Shown piece after piece: positions 10,226 through 24,424 of a stretch of 64,000 nt of DNA. Made by a program: the position numbers and the translations under genes. Each line of letters opens with the position of its first letter. Position 1 is the stretch's first letter. The stretch comes from Cinclus cinclus (Eukaryota > Chordata > Aves > Passeriformes > Cinclidae), in assembly GCF_963662255.1 (NCBI RefSeq), contig NC_085050.1, positions 20,818,131 through 20,882,130 of the forward strand, read 5' to 3'. The notes below the pieces were generated by a model that worked only from the letters and a program-made list of their open reading frames with translations, ran no database searches and had not been told where the DNA came from.

Positions 10226-12984
10226 TGCAGGAAGACATTAATATCCATCACGCCAACAATCTCAAGTCCTGTAGAAGTGCAGTACAGCAAAGTCAAAAGG
10301 GTTATTAATTTGTTTAAAATTTAGGAAGTAGTTAGATATTTTCATAACCTGAGACCTGAGAATCTCTCTGGTGTCTATTAGTGTTAATTCCAGTGAAGAC
10401 AGTGCAATCAAGTTTATAACATCAGATGAGACTCAGATGAGAGTTTTCCCCAGAAACAGCAAAACTGATAATGACTTGAAGCATGGTAATTTAGTGTCTA
10501 ATTAGATGGACTCTCATGGATTGCTTAAAAAGTTTTGTATATGCAAATATTATATACAGCTTGGGTTTTGTAAGTGTTAATGTAGGACATCAAACCTGTT
10601 AGTATTACCATGTGATAGAAGGGACTGTGTTGAAATTACTAAATATTAATTTACACTCTGTGAAAATTATATTCTGCTCCTAGCTTTGATGGTGACCTTT
10701 GGCAAATTCCATCTTTTGTTGTTGTTGCTGTGCGGTTTTTTTGTTCCCAGTTAATAATTTAGAAAACAGAAGATAACTTTGGAAGACTGTCTATACAAAC
10801 ATCTAACCTAAATTGTAAGTCACAGTTCTGTGACTTCTACCCTATTTTTAGAAGTATGCTTCAGGAAAAGGTCAAAAGTCCTGGAAGAGTTATACAAAAC
10901 TACTTAGACCAGTATTTTAAGATGTGGAAGAAAGCATATGAAAATATGAGTGAAGATTTAGCAACAGATACTCAGAATATCTTTCCAATCTCTAACAACT
11001 TGGTGTTCAGGGAATTGATATATTTCTGAGTTCTGGAAATATGGACACTTGGTATAAATTCTCCCCATTTTTTCTCAAGACAAATTGCAATATATGGTGA
11101 AACAAATTGCTAATAAACAGAATTATTGCTATTATTTTTCTTTCACCAGCTTCATTTTTCTGCAATTCATTAAAAAAGAACCTTAAAGTTTTGTGTTTTA
11201 CTGCATAAAAATGTTTTCTTAAATTCACTAGGAGCTACACATAACATTTCTTGAACAAATAAAGCTTATATTACCTCATTCCTATATCATATAATGTAAC
11301 TGTAAATGACATGTGCTTTGACTTGTTCAGGAAATCTATATGGTGATACTCCAGGACAAAACTTAAACCAGCCTGTGAGGATTTTAATGTAGGAAAAATA
11401 ATAATATTTTATACAACTGACTTCTCTCAGACCAGCAAAACATTTAAGATCTGAGACTAGTAATCTTTATATACATCCTGTACGAAGAAAAGAAACAATG
11501 AAATCTACATCATACTCCTTGCAAAGCTTCTGTTCCACCAATTTACAGAATCAAGGCTAACCTTTGATTTTGCCTTTATGTGATCAGAATTACATATTAA
11601 ATATTCCTGCATAATAAAGGAAAAATCGATTCAAACTGTGTGGCTTAAAAGTGCTTCTCTTCCTTTAACAGCTTAATGTAACAACGTATTTTAAACATTT
11701 TGAACTACTTTCCACTAATATGCCAGATGATAATGGTTATATATCAAACCCTGTAATTCCCTGAAACTACTTAGATTTATGTCCACTAAATTAGCTTGTT
11801 GTAAAATGTTTAGTGAAAACAATAAACATTCATTCAGTTAGACATAATTCTATACTGATGTAATTACTGTGGCTTGAAGCCAGCACTGACTGGGATTCTG
11901 GAAGTTTAGTATAGGCGAAGGCAGGGCCAATACACTCAGCTGTGTAGTTGGTATTAAGATTTCTTTAAAGACTATTCAAGGTATGGGCCTCATCCTCTAG
12001 GACATGTGCAGATTCTTACTTATCAAAAAAGCATAGCAAAACGTTTTAGATATCTGTCCCTATGGAAGTGTCATATTTTCTGGTTTGCTTACTGAATTTG
12101 GAGGAGTGTTCCCTTTCTATTTTCTATTGCCTGTTGGAATGAACCAGACACTCTTTTTCAACTTCATTCACAGGATCATCCTTCCTGCCTGGAGTACTGT
12201 GGTTTCATATACTTCAGTAAGTTCCTGCTTCAGCATCTAATTTGAGAGAGAACAATTTCCTAAGAATGTGCAGCTGGGGACTTCAAGGTTTTCCTATGCT
12301 CTTTTTTTCCCAGTCTCTTTACTACTTTGGTTTTTCTCCCCTTCATTATAATATAGCCAGGTGATAAACATTTTTTTAACTCATGAAGAATTTATTTCCC
12401 TTGCTACTTCTGAAAACTGAGTCTTTACTGTGTTCCTTTTTTCCTCAGGAAATTGACACATTCTTTGCCTGTAATAAGCCTGTAAAGTCAATTTTTTTTT
12501 CTGTTTATCTTCTTTTTATGTGTCTCTCTTTTCAGCACTCAGCATTAATTCTTTGAACACTTTAGCTAGTGCTTTAATGATCACTGAAAATTTAGAAGAG
12601 TGGTATATATTTATTTTAGTTATGCTGACATTTAATTTTGTTTAGCATTTACTGCTGTCTCTACTAAAATCTTGCCTGAATTACTGATATCAATGACACT
12701 CTTATTATCCACATTATTCAAAGTATTCACACAATGATCTGATCATTGCTGGTTTTGTATCATTCATTTGGCAAACAGTAGGCTTTGCACTGACTTGATC
12801 AACAGCTATATTTAATCCTTTTGGGTTTGGAAACTGTGTGAAGGGAAAGCATTCCATTGTTAGACTGTAAATCTCTGATTCAGCCCTCATTTCACACGTA
12901 TTTTTCAGTTCATGTATTGATTGTAAAGCATGTTTTTCATGTTACACAAATATCAGTATCAATCTTCTTTTGCTTATTGTGTAG
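10226..12984. other. AT-rich unique DNA, no gene
   Basis: No gene or repeat recognised. The part from about 12100 to 12600 is pyrimidine-rich on the + strand. Confidence 0.6.
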
Positions 12985-13526
12985 AATGTGTGATTTCTCT
13001 GGGCTGAACTTGGCCAGCAGACAAGCATCCACACAGCTCTCCGTTCACTCTCCTTTCCCATGGGATGAGAAGAAGTAGAATGAAGGTGAGTAGATGTGAA
13101 ACAAGATAAAAGATGTTTAATAGGTGAATCAAAAGTCCTGTGCATAAGCAAAGCAAAATGAGGAATTTATTCACTGTTTTCCATTTGCAGGTAGATGGGT
13201 TTTTTTTTTGCTTTTTGGGAAGCAGAGACCCACCACACATTCCTTAGGAAGACAAAAGCCATAACCGCGAATATCCTTCCTTCCGCTTTTTCTAGACAGT
13301 TTGGGTCAGCTGTCCCAGTTTTGTCCTTCCAAAATTCTTGTCCACCTCCAGCACACTTGCTGTGGGGGCAGAGCAGAAAAAAAAATAAACCCTTTTCACT
13401 GTGCAAGAACTGTCGGTCAGCCAAAACACTGGTGTGCTATCTGAAGTGTTTTATGCATATTAAATCTGAAGTACAGCTCTATACAGGCTGCTAAGGAGAA
13501 AGTTAATTCCATCCCACCATCCCACA
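12985..13526 (-). mobile_element. solo LTR, avian ERVL-like family A, internally deleted
   Basis: Reverse complement of the same family as 4829-5433. On the + strand the diagnostic blocks come in reverse order: ttggccagcagacaagc, catgggatgagaagaag, gcaaagcaaaatgagg, tcagtttgggtcagctg-like (13300-13315), ccaaaacactggtg and taattccatccca. The LTR start (TGTGGGATGG on the - strand) is at 13526. The segment that should hold the ccatatgg block and TATA box is absent between about 13285 and 13300, so the core promoter is deleted. The outer boundary near 12985 is approximate and no target duplication was found. Confidence 0.85.
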
Positions 13527-15411
13527 CATTCCATACAGTGATACAGATTCAGTGTGCCCTTTTAAAAGAGATCTGAAGAGATCTGCTCCACCTAAAGCAT
13601 CATTTTCCCTTGTGTGTGATTTGGCCTCGTTTATTGCACAGTATCAATCAAAACCTGAATGGAGAATCAATCTCTTCATGGACTCCTCTGCCATAGTTAT
13701 CACTGCATCATTTGAACGATTGACAACTGTAAATAAACATACTTCCACAGTACTAAATATGCTGTATTATATGCATTTATATTTAATATGTATTATATAT
13801 TTATTAGATGTATTGTTCTTAATATTATTATGGTTTTAGTACAGCATTTAGTGTACTATAAAACATGGAGCAGTGATAATCTAGTTTAAAAGTTTGAATG
13901 CTTATTGCTTGGAAACTAATTCAAAACATCAAGAGTCTGAAGTTGCAGATTTAGTGGTGAGTATCCTTCTATGTCATGCAATTAACACAGTGTATTTTCA
14001 GCTTTGAACTGATATCTGCATTGGATTGAAACATATCACTTTGCATGTATTTATGTATGGCATCAGTTTAATTTTCATATTTATCACTATATTGAAACAT
14101 TTAGCAGACAGTCAGTTTCCCAGGATGGTAGTTGGCTTCTAACATGGGTTCATACTTTCTCTTTGTGTTGTTCTCTGTTTTCTTAAGCATATATACTCCT
14201 GCTTCTCAACCAAAGGGTAATACTCAACCACACAAACTGTATTTGTCAGAAGAACATTGGCTATTTCTTAGAAAGCAGGCTTGTAATTAGATGTGCCAGG
14301 TAATTCTAACAAGTAGCATTCTTAAATTTTTTGTAAAATGAGTCTTTATTTCAAGTGAAAATTACTGTGATTTCTCTTAGAAGAGAGCATGCTTGAATTA
14401 TTTTTAAAATCAAACAAAAAAAATAGTCATTGAAAGCTTACATTGTAAAGAACAATGGAAATTCAATAGTTCAATAGTGGTTTTTTTCCTTATCTTTTCA
14501 CTCAGAATCCAATTGTCTCTTTCATGTGGAAAACTGCTACTATGAAGGGAAAGGATATTTATCCAAACACAACTAAAATCATTGTCATCACAATGAACAC
14601 CCTTCACTGAATAAACTGGGTGGCATGTCTTCAGTTAGTTCGAATAGACTGTGACTTCCTTCAGTGTCCTGCTAAGTGGTTTTTCGATCAAAGAAAGTAT
14701 TTTCTTTATTGGAAGGCTTTCTTATCACAATTTGGCTTTTCATTCAGTCTGTACTACTTTCAGAGGCTGTGTTAATGTGTTCAGTTTTTGCAGGCTTACT
14801 TCCACCTGGGCTAATAGAATTCAGTCCACAACTGTAAGTAGAGATGTGTTTGGAACTGCAGCTTGTCTTATAGATAATCACCTCACTAAAATATCCTTAT
14901 GTTCTGTAAAATAAGTAGACACTCCATCCTACCTTCCCATTCTGTACAGTCCACTATCACAGTGCAGTTTGACCCAAGGCTTGCACTCTCCTGCTGTTCA
15001 GAAGGTTTTGTTTACTATTTTCTTGATGGTTCTCCTTTAAATAGGAATTGCATCCTTCCAGCCACCAACAAATTCTAAATGGGGAATTATTTTTATTCCA
15101 GCTGCGCTATATGTGAAGTATATGCATCTCCTTATATTACTTTGATTTTTGCTTAAAATGATAACTCTATATTTTCTTATCCAATATATCAAAGAAAAAT
15201 TAAGGGAAGCTATAGTATTACTAGTGTTACTGACATCACTAGATCAGTAACTTATTATTCTTTTCCTCCAGTGAAGCTGTATAAGAGAATATTATTTTTG
15301 CCCTGAATTTTTCTTTTTCTTTTCATTTTTTAGCTCGTGCCTTGTTCCTACTACCTTCCTATAGTTACCAGGGTTTTGTCTGGAAATCCCGCATTCTCTA
15401 AATTGCACTTC
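13527..15411. other. unique DNA, no gene
   Basis: Low-GC sequence. The + strand is pyrimidine-rich from about 14650. Frames up to 95 codons (13552-13839) show no family resemblance. Confidence 0.6.
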
Positions 15412-15490
15412 TGTATTTTTGTATTTTTGTATTTCTTTGCTTCTGTATTCTAGTTGCAGTTTCCACCTTTTTGTTTGTTTGTTTGTTTGT
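15412..15490. repeat. T-rich simple repeats, (GTATTTTT)n and (TTTG)n
   Basis: Three near-copies of GTATTTTT lie at 15412-15435 and about five TTTG units at 15470-15490, with a further T run near 15510. Confidence 0.85.
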
Positions 15491-17022
15491 TGTTTTTTGA
15501 TGTAGGTTTTTTTTTTTCCTCCTAAGAATCACATTATTTTGTTTGGTTTGGGCTTTATATGCTGCCCTCATAGTTCTTGTTCAATATGTTTGTGTACCCC
15601 GAGAACAGCCTTTGCATGCAAATTAGCCAATCCTTCATGAAAATACCTCTTCACAGACGGGCTGCAGCTATACCTGTTGTTCAAGCCACATGCACACAAA
15701 CCTATATTCTGTAGTTTAACTGAGAGACTTTGAAGACATTTTAGCTTCATTTAGCCCTGCTTCCTCTGTCTTTGCCTGCTGTTGCTATGATGGTCTGCTG
15801 AAAAAAGTTTTGGTTTTCTCCAATTTCCTATGCTGTTAGGGTAAGTGAATTAACTGGATGAATATCTGCACTCTTTACTACCACAAATCCTGCAAAAAAA
15901 GGGCATAACCCTTTTCAGTCATTCAAACATAAAAAATATGCTTGTTTATTTCTGGGGAAAAGCCAAGTCACCACTGCACTTTCATCCATTTTGTATCTAT
16001 CCATGTTTTCATTAAAGTTAGCAGAATATTAGTTTTAATGATATTCAAATGTGCTTGATCTGTCCAAAGAGTCCTCAAATAAAGAGGAACTCTGACCAGA
16101 CCACTCAAGTCCTGCTGTCCTGTACTTGCTTTTAATGTTAGGATCAGTGGCTGTCACCCTGGGTTTCCTGATTATGTACACTCTTCCTGCTTGGAAACTG
16201 CTATCGCCTGTTCAGTTCCAGACATCACTTGAGGTTCAGTACTTTTTCCTCTAACTTAGAGCAGTGTATTTTCCTCCCACATCTTACCTGGCTTTATCAG
16301 GAAGTGTTCTGAATGCAGAAGATCTCATCTCTTCACATAGTAGCTGTCAGGAGCAGAAATTGAAAGAAATACTGTCTTCTATCCTGAAAAGTTCTTACTG
16401 AAGATGAATTCTCCAGGGACTCAGCTGAAATTGTAAAAAGAACTTTTTAAGAAGACAAGTATGAAATTCTTATATCTTCAAAATTAATAAGAAATTATTG
16501 ACTGCAGGAAAAGGAACAAAGAATTCAATCTCTGCCAATTATTTTTCTCTTTTGTTGTTGATCTAAGAACATGGCCTTCCCTTTCTTTGACCTCTGTCAT
16601 AGTCTTTGCAGCTCCCAGATCAAAGATTATCAAAATACTAATGCATTTTTGTTCTGTTTCCTTATTCACAGAGAGAGGAAAGAAATACAATCATGTCAAA
16701 ATTCAAGCAAACAGGGATCGAGAGTTTTCAGGAAAATTATGGCAATATCATATCTAACAAACCCCTTAAATATATCTAGAGGTATAGGACAGAGAAGTTT
16801 TCTGTCAACACAAAATTCACTTCTGCAATGATATACTCTGTTACATGAGGTATTAGAGTTATTAAATGGAAACTACCTAAGAATGGTGTAAGAACCTTCA
16901 AAACATTCTGAAACTGTTATAAACTTATATAAATGTATAAGAGCATTCTAAACTGTTCACTAGTGGATAGTGAAATGCATCCTTAATCTCAATTAAGTGA
17001 AAATGTTTTATTATTAGTACAC
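15491..17022. other. unique DNA, no gene
   Basis: A slightly GC-richer, pyrimidine-rich stretch at 16080-16400 could be an old unrecognised repeat. Nothing else seen. Confidence 0.55.
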
Positions 17023-17039
17023 TTTTTTTTTTTTTTTTT
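17023..17039. repeat. poly(T) 17
   Basis: Seventeen uninterrupted T. Confidence 0.95.
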
Positions 17040-17807
17040 AGCAAAGGAGACAAGTATTTCTAGTAAATTAGAAAGGAAGAACAATATAAATGTTTCCTCC
17101 CCTGAAATAAATGCATATCTTTCAATTCAAATATATGTCAAGGAAAACCCAAGTTCTCTTTGTAAATTTTGCCCCCTCCACCCCCTCCCCCCCAAAAAAA
17201 TACTTCTACTGACAGTCTAAAAAAGTATAGTCTAAAAATTAGAGTAATAAGAAGTTAGTTTAGTTTTTTTATCTAGTAACTGAAAGCCCAGTTAATAAGC
17301 TCATGCTAATCAACATTTGGATTTTGTGTTGAACTGAATGAGAAAATATACAAGTAACACTCATTAAGTTACACAAAGTTCATTAATTTCATGAGTACTA
17401 AGTGTTCTTGGTTACTTGTTTGCTTAATCATTCACTGAAGAATGTGCCTACATTCTGCTTCTTGACCATTAAAAAAATTCAGCAATGTGAACAGTGTAGG
17501 TGGGTGAGCAAAATTATTTTAGTTAGCACTGGCAAGTGTTGGATGACTTCCCCCAATGTACAACATCTGTGGGAAGGCAATTGGAAAGGAGCCACCCTGC
17601 CTCAAGAGAACTAGTGCAGCCCTACAGTGACTTAGGGAAGCAGATCATAGTTCCTGCATTTATTTCTCTGTGTCCTGTATGAAAGAGACAATCTCCATCC
17701 TGAAGAGCTTTCCTTACCTTTATATTGCCCCAAAAAATACTTCACACTTGTTCCCATTTTGATTAGGGAGATGCACAGACAAAAATGAGAAGCAGAGTAT
17801 ATATGAC
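17040..17807. other. unique DNA, no gene
   Basis: Contains a short C-rich run (17171-17194) and otherwise AT-rich sequence without a recognisable gene. Confidence 0.6.
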
Positions 17808-17826
17808 AAAAAAAAAAAAAAAAAAA
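17808..17826. repeat. poly(A) 19
   Basis: Nineteen uninterrupted A, followed by a short A/C-rich flank to about 17850. No retrocopy is recognised upstream. Confidence 0.95.
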
Positions 17827-20291
17827 GCAAAAAACCCCAAAAACAACCCCCAGAAATTTATATCTATTAGGAGTTTTATAATGCTTCATATTTCATTATT
17901 ACTTTGGTATTCCTATGCAGCTAATACACAATCTTTGGAAATAAAATTTCTATGGATGATAAACTTCTCCCGTGATACTTCTTTGTTATGCCATTAGAGA
18001 GGACCAATAAAACAGGCTTATGGTAGTCTAAAAATCTGATGAATACAGACCTAGGTTTGTTTGCTTACTTTTGTATTTTGTGGCTTAAATTAGTGAAATT
18101 CTCTTGTCTCCATTTTTTTCCTTTATGAAGAAATATTTGGTGCATAAAAGTGAAAGAAACACAAAACCTCAGCAAGGCTTGAAAATTTCAGATGTAGATC
18201 ACCATTATGTAAAAACTAAATCATTAAAATTGATTTTTTGAAACTGAAACTTGAAGAATATTTTAAAATATAATTTTTATTGAATTTAAATTTTTCACAG
18301 CGGTATTGCAATAATTCTTAAAAGCTAATAATGTAGTTAAGCTAATTCCTGTTTTTAAAATTACCTAAATTTTTAGATCAATTAGAAGTCTTTGAAAACT
18401 GCTGTGTGCATTAGTTTTTAATGTCAAACAACACATCAAAGAAAACATAAAATAGTAACAAGAAAACTTATACTTTGGTGTTGAAGACAAGACCCTTTTA
18501 TAAACCCATTAATGACAGAGATAGTGTTTTTCACTCAGTATGCACTGAGGCATAATGAATTTAGGGCCCCAAAATGAAATATATTTTCCTTCAGAAAACA
18601 CAGTCATTTTAAGAACCATTGATTTGTTACCTGGTGTGTTGACACTTTATGACGACTTTCTTCAGAGAAAACTTATCTTACTTTTCAGATAATAAATAAT
18701 TCACAAAAGAAATAAAAAACCCCATATAAAAACATAAAAACACCCACACATTCATATGGGTATTTTTTCAATGGAGCACTGTCCTTATTGGATATTAAGG
18801 TCACTTAGGTGATGTACAAGACTTATCAAATCAGAATCATTTATTAATCTTATTTTCAGTTACAAATGTAATCTATTTATTTAGGATAGCTTATTTATTT
18901 TAAAATGGTTTAACATTTCATTTATATGTACATTTTTTATTATATTATGTTTGTTCATCACAGTTGCAAGAATTAAATGAGTGGATTTAAAACCGTGTAT
19001 CATTAATATAAATTAATTTGCTCAGGTTTGAAGTATTGTCTTATTTCAAGTGATAGTGTCTTTAACTGGGCTTTTTAAAATTATAAATCATTTTAATATA
19101 CAATTAGAATTGATAAATATTATGAAAGATTAAGTCATCTGACTGAAAAAAAATCGAATCTTAAAATCAAATCCTAATAGCTAATTGTTTATTCTAAGTG
19201 AGTCATTAAGGATTGCAAGATCATCAGTGAAGAATAAGATTCCTCCAACAAGTAGGGGAAAAAAAAAAAAAAGAGAATAAAGAATGCCACAATTCTAAAA
19301 TAGATGTTGCAAAGTCTGTCTGGAGAAAACATTCCTTCTCCATTGAATATATAGAGAAATCTGAACAACATATTTAGATTAGAGTACTAAGAGAAGCTTT
19401 CAACTGGATGAAATTATTTTTCCAAAACAGATTCACATACTCTTTCCCTTCTTACTTGTTTTCCCTGTTATTTCGTGGTGGAATTCATGCTGCAAGACAT
19501 GCATGTAAGGCTTGGAAACAGGGCAGAAGGATTGAAGGAAGAACACTGGTTTGCAGACCTGCCATAGCACCTCCAGCCTGGGAGCACTGGGGAAATAGCC
19601 CAAGGTCTCTCAAAATTTCTGCAAGTTCTCTTTGTGTTAAATATGGTTGCAGCCTGACCTCAGCATACAGACAGTCTTTGTTTCTCTGGAATTTAAATCT
19701 AATGCAATCATGAGCAAGTACACAATAATTCATACATATGCATGTATGTGTGTGTACACATAAAGTCACTTCTTTAACTGGCTTTAGGATCTGTCTGTAC
19801 ACTCTCCCTTCCAGGAAAAAGATGGGATATAAAAAACCTAATTTTCTGAGATCAAAATAACATTTGAAACATAATAAGGAGGTACCACTAGATTGTGTGA
19901 AAGCATTTATAATTCAAGACCTTTTCTCCCTATTTTCTAATCTGTTGCATTTTTGCTTTTTCTCAAATAATTTTCCTCACTCCCTACATTTTTTGCTTTG
20001 TTCCTTTCTTTCCTCTTCTTTCTAGATACTCCACTGACTGTTCTCTCTTTGGTTGTGTATTATATCCTGCTTCTTCTTTTGAAGAAAGTGGCAAATGTCT
20101 TATTGATTTCAGAATGGGAAAGATCAGTTTTCACTCCTATTTTGACATCTCTAATAGCTGGTAGCAAAATCCTACTGACAGTGACTCTGATCTCTGAAGT
20201 TCTGGTGCACCATGCTTTTGAGTTTTGATTCCAGCCAGATCACTTTTTTACAACCAGAACTGTATCAAAATAAAAGCACTACTGTGCTGGG
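17827..20291. other. AT-rich unique DNA, no gene
   Basis: Very AT-rich from 18200 to 19200. A somewhat GC-richer patch at 19485-19710 carries open frames on both strands that match nothing I know. Confidence 0.6.
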
Positions 20292-20317
20292 AAAAACAAA
20301 ACAAAACAAAACAAAAC
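20292..20317. repeat. (AAAAC)5 microsatellite
   Basis: Five AAAAC units with one extra leading A. Confidence 0.95.
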
Positions 20318-23300
20318 CAGGGATTATGAGCTAGAGTTTATTCTTTTCAACTAGTGCTGAGTATTAAGATTCCTTATGTCATGTGCTGTCTACTTCTCAA
20401 CTACTTGACTTCCCTCAGTGATCTTACTTGTTCATGCTGTCATTAATTCTACCCACTCAGTAAGGCAAATTGAAAAGAAAGCAGAACGAGACAGAAAGCA
20501 ATACTTCTATTTAAGTCCTGGAATTTCCTCACCAATTAGCTTAGTAAAAGATGAAGATTTTGGGGATGTTTTTATTGATATGACTTACATCAATAGAAGG
20601 TATATTAAAGCCAACACTGTTAGTTGCAGTGATTTGTTTTCTTGTCTCACAATAGCAAGGGCAAACGACATGGTACCCTGTTCTCATGTTGTCCTTGACA
20701 CCTATCTGAACTTGCTCTATAATCTATCACCAAGGGAAACTATCAGGATAAAACATTTGACCTTAGCTGAAATATGGATGTATATGTTTGGTTTACAGCA
20801 TGGGTCCTAAATGTCTTATGTTTAATCTGAAATTTGATTTTGTTTGCTTGCATTTCTGTATGTGTGTATAGGCACACGAAAATCTACACATACATGTGCA
20901 TTCAGAAATGTTAGAGAGAAAGAGACTATGAACAAGTGGTACTGTTTGTGAGAACACCTTCAGTCAAAAGGGAATGTAATGTGACATATTGTGCCAATCC
21001 TGGGATTTACAATACGTAGGCTTATTCTTGAAGGCATTATTTTATGCTTTCAAGCAGCAGGCAAGATTTCTTTCATGGTATTACTTTATGTTGTCTGCAA
21101 CAAAAAATTCTATCTAGGCTGAGAAAGTATGAAGGAGATAATCTTGCATGACTCCTAACATTTTACTGTCAAGAGAAACCGCTTACGATAACACTTGCAA
21201 TCTTAAAACTGTATTTCCATAATCACATTGGATGAAGCTTCCCATACAATTTCATCCCAGATGCAACTGATCTATTACTGTGTTTCTTTTCTGAATGGAA
21301 AAAATTGTGAAGGAAAGTCAAAAATGAGATAACAATAACAGTGAAATGAATAAAAGGAGAAGAGATAATTATTCCAATTAGGAATGCAGACATAACTTTA
21401 CTAAGGTAATGGGGGGTTTGTGTTTGCCATCTTAGCATGCAAGATATCTGAATTGTTAAGAATGCTTAATGTCTGTTCATCACAAATAAAATTTTGGTAT
21501 TATTTAAAATGTGGTATCAAAAATGCCTCTGAATATAACTGGTCTCCCCAAAATAATGTTTGTAAAATTATTCTGATTTCCTCTAATGATGTAATTTTTT
21601 TGATGTCAGAAAAAGACCCCAAAAATTTGAGTGGAAATTAATATTTGATTAAGATGATTTTCCTCTTAAAATATCATATAAGTAAAACTTTTTTAAAAAT
21701 TTAAGAGAAAAAAATATAGACTGGATTTATAAATGCTTGACTGGGTTCTCCAATACATTTAAAACAAAACTTTTTGTGAGAATATCCACCTGGAATTTCT
21801 TGGTAATTCACAATGAAAGCCTTTCTTTGTATTGAAAGCCATTTTGAAACTAACCCAATTATCCGGGCTAATTACATACTTATTACAAATTTTGAACAAT
21901 CTAACCAATTTTGCAGACTCTGGAAAAAGGATAAAAAAATTTGAATCCTAAGTAAAACTTCAGAAGGCACAAAGACAAATCACATAGAAATTACTTTTTT
22001 ACTCTGACATGTTAATGGCATTGTGCTAACCTCTCAATATGGAATGCCAATCATATTGCTTTAGCTTACTGGGTGCTCAGCATCCCTTTCTGTTACAATT
22101 GTCTACTACTTCATTTGGGTTTTAATCATAAAGTAACCTTTCTATTTTTCTTTATATATTACATATATATCATTGAAATGATGCTTGTTTACACAGCATC
22201 ATACTCTTAATGCATCATATTAAATGGTAGCTTTCTGATGACAAAACCACTTAGAATATATGTTTTTAGGGTATGTTTGTTTCATGATTGTATTTTAATG
22301 GTATAATACGCTTGGTGGCCAAAGATCATGTTGAAAATTTTATATAGACTGTAAAAAAAATATGTGACACAAAATCAACATATATATTAAATAAATTTAA
22401 GAATACTTAATTAACATGCAATCTTTTTCTGAATTAATTTCTCTTATACAGGCATGCATTGTTGTTTGATAGCAATACCTAGAAAAAACATATCAAGCAT
22501 TAAAAAGGCACATTTAAAGTATATACTTGCACTAAAATATGTTTGTTGAGCAATCTATAACTAAGAAAAAATTGTTTATTTTTTCAGTTCAAGAGACACT
22601 GCCACTGGACCCTTGGCTGTATCTGATGTCCTCAGTACAAGAACAATTTATTATTAATAAAAGAACTACAGAAAATATTTAGAAGTTGAGGCTCAGCGAA
22701 TTATTTTTTTTTTCTTAATGAACTAGCAGGTTGAATGTTATAATAAGCAGCAGGGAGAGTTATAATATGTCTTTATTTGTGTCAGAAGTGGAAAAAAACC
22801 CACTGTCTAGGAAATCAGTAAATTCAGATGTAAGATGTGTTTACTCTAAGATCAAACTAAAACCACTTTACCAACTTAAAAACAGTTCATCTTTGCCAAA
22901 GGAACCTTTTAGCTATGTCTACATATTTTTAAAAGGGACTTTAATTCAAAAAGAAACTAGAATTTGTCTAGTGAAGCAGAAAGGTGTGGAATATTCAGAA
23001 CAGCATATTAAATAAGCAACTCTTCTAGCTTTTTAATTAGTAGAGTATAAAGCCAAGGCTGATAAATACTAGCAATTTATTGACAGCTAGTTGCAGCTTT
23101 GATCCTAATTGAATTCACTTACTTGTCAAATGATATATGAAAGAGTGGCTATATCTTCAGATGACTTCATTATGCATGGATTTTATGAGCTCTGATAATT
23201 GTGTCTTTTTCAAGAACCAGAAAGCAGAAAAAGGTTTCCGTTCTTCTTCAAGATCAACAAAATGCAATTGCTCCTTTATTGATTTCTCACCACATTCTGT

Positions 23301-24288
23301 CTTTAGGGGATATTGTCTTTACTGACAAAGTATTGGCTATAAAGGTCTAGTAATTTCAAGAAAGCTTTGATTTGGAATCCTCTTTAAACTAACCCAAGAC
23401 AGTTTTCCTTCATATACTTATACTGTGTGCCAGTATTAGGAAATAATTCTCTTAGGAAGAAATGGTTCAGCTTCTGGGTTTCTGTAACACCACTATTTGT
23501 TGTCTGCCAAAGATGTATCTACAAGTTGTGGTACTCCTTGTGTAATTCGTGCTGCAAGTTCCAGCTTCTCTGAACATTTTATCAAGGTCCTTATCATAAT
23601 TAATTTTCTTGAATTTCACATTATGAGGTGTGTGTAACATCACTGAAGCTATATATAGTCTTTGATACAAAGGTTTTATTACTGATTTAGCTTTTCTTTA
23701 AAAAAAACCATTGTTAAATAAATAGATTATTAATACTTTATTAACAACATATAAGATTCATGGTTTAGAATAAAGAATATATCTGATAGCTGAATCCTAT
23801 GGTGCTTTTAAAACTAAAACTTGACCTGGTCCATTTTATGAAATTATTTACAGCATATTGCTTATGTTTCCTTTGTTCCTTCCACTACTTGTCATGGAAT
23901 TCTATGTGATTTGCCTATAGGCAAGTCCTATATCCAAAGTATGGCAATCTGTATGTTTAAATAAGCTTCTGTTTCTAGAAAAATACTTTCAATTTTAGGT
24001 GGCAACTTATTCCTTTTCTGTAAGCGACACTTTCAGCATGTGATTTTTTAGCATTCAGTTGGGATAAGAGAAGTAAAAACATTTATGCTCAAACACACAT
24101 GAAAATAATTTTAATGGGAATGTAAATAAAGAATCATTGCTCTTTCTGCCTGTGAAATAGGGTTTACATGCCACATTTTTGCAGTTTATCAGACTTTTTA
24201 TGAATTCAAGGAGAAGGATCTGAATTAATCCCTAATGCACTATATTTAAAGACAAAATAATGCCTGAGGATTGCTTCTGTGCTACAGG
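20318..24288. other. AT-rich unique DNA, no gene
   Basis: The longest frame, 130 codons at 20418-20810, has no recognised domain and a chance-level length. An imperfect inverted repeat lies at 20851-20910. Nothing else is recognised. Confidence 0.6.
20851..20910. repeat. imperfect inverted repeat, hairpin-forming
   Basis: The left arm catttctgtatgtgtgta pairs with the right arm tacacatacatg...cagaaatg. The right arm carries about eight extra bases, which would bulge, and the loop is about 13 bases. Confidence 0.6.
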
Positions 24289-24315
24289 AAAAAAAAAAAA
24301 AAAAAAAAAAAAAAA
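24289..24315. repeat. poly(A) 27
   Basis: Twenty-seven uninterrupted A, the longest homopolymer in the window. No AATAAA occurs just upstream and no retrocopied gene is recognised, so it is treated as a simple repeat. Confidence 0.95.
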
Positions 24316-24424
24316 GCTTTTAATTCCTTTTTTTGTCTACTTTGGCTTTCAGATATGTTCTTCAAGAATAAGGAGAAATCTTAGAATAAGGATGCCTTGG
24401 GTTTACAAGGAAATGTTTTAGTGG

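Noticed and set aside
12974..13494. Four overlapping frames of 69-99 codons on both strands
   Set aside because: All fall in the antisense family-A LTR. They are shadows of noncoding LTR sequence.
20418..20810. 130-codon + strand frame
   Set aside because: Length is near the chance maximum for 64 kb of this composition, no domain is recognisable and no splice or promoter context is visible.
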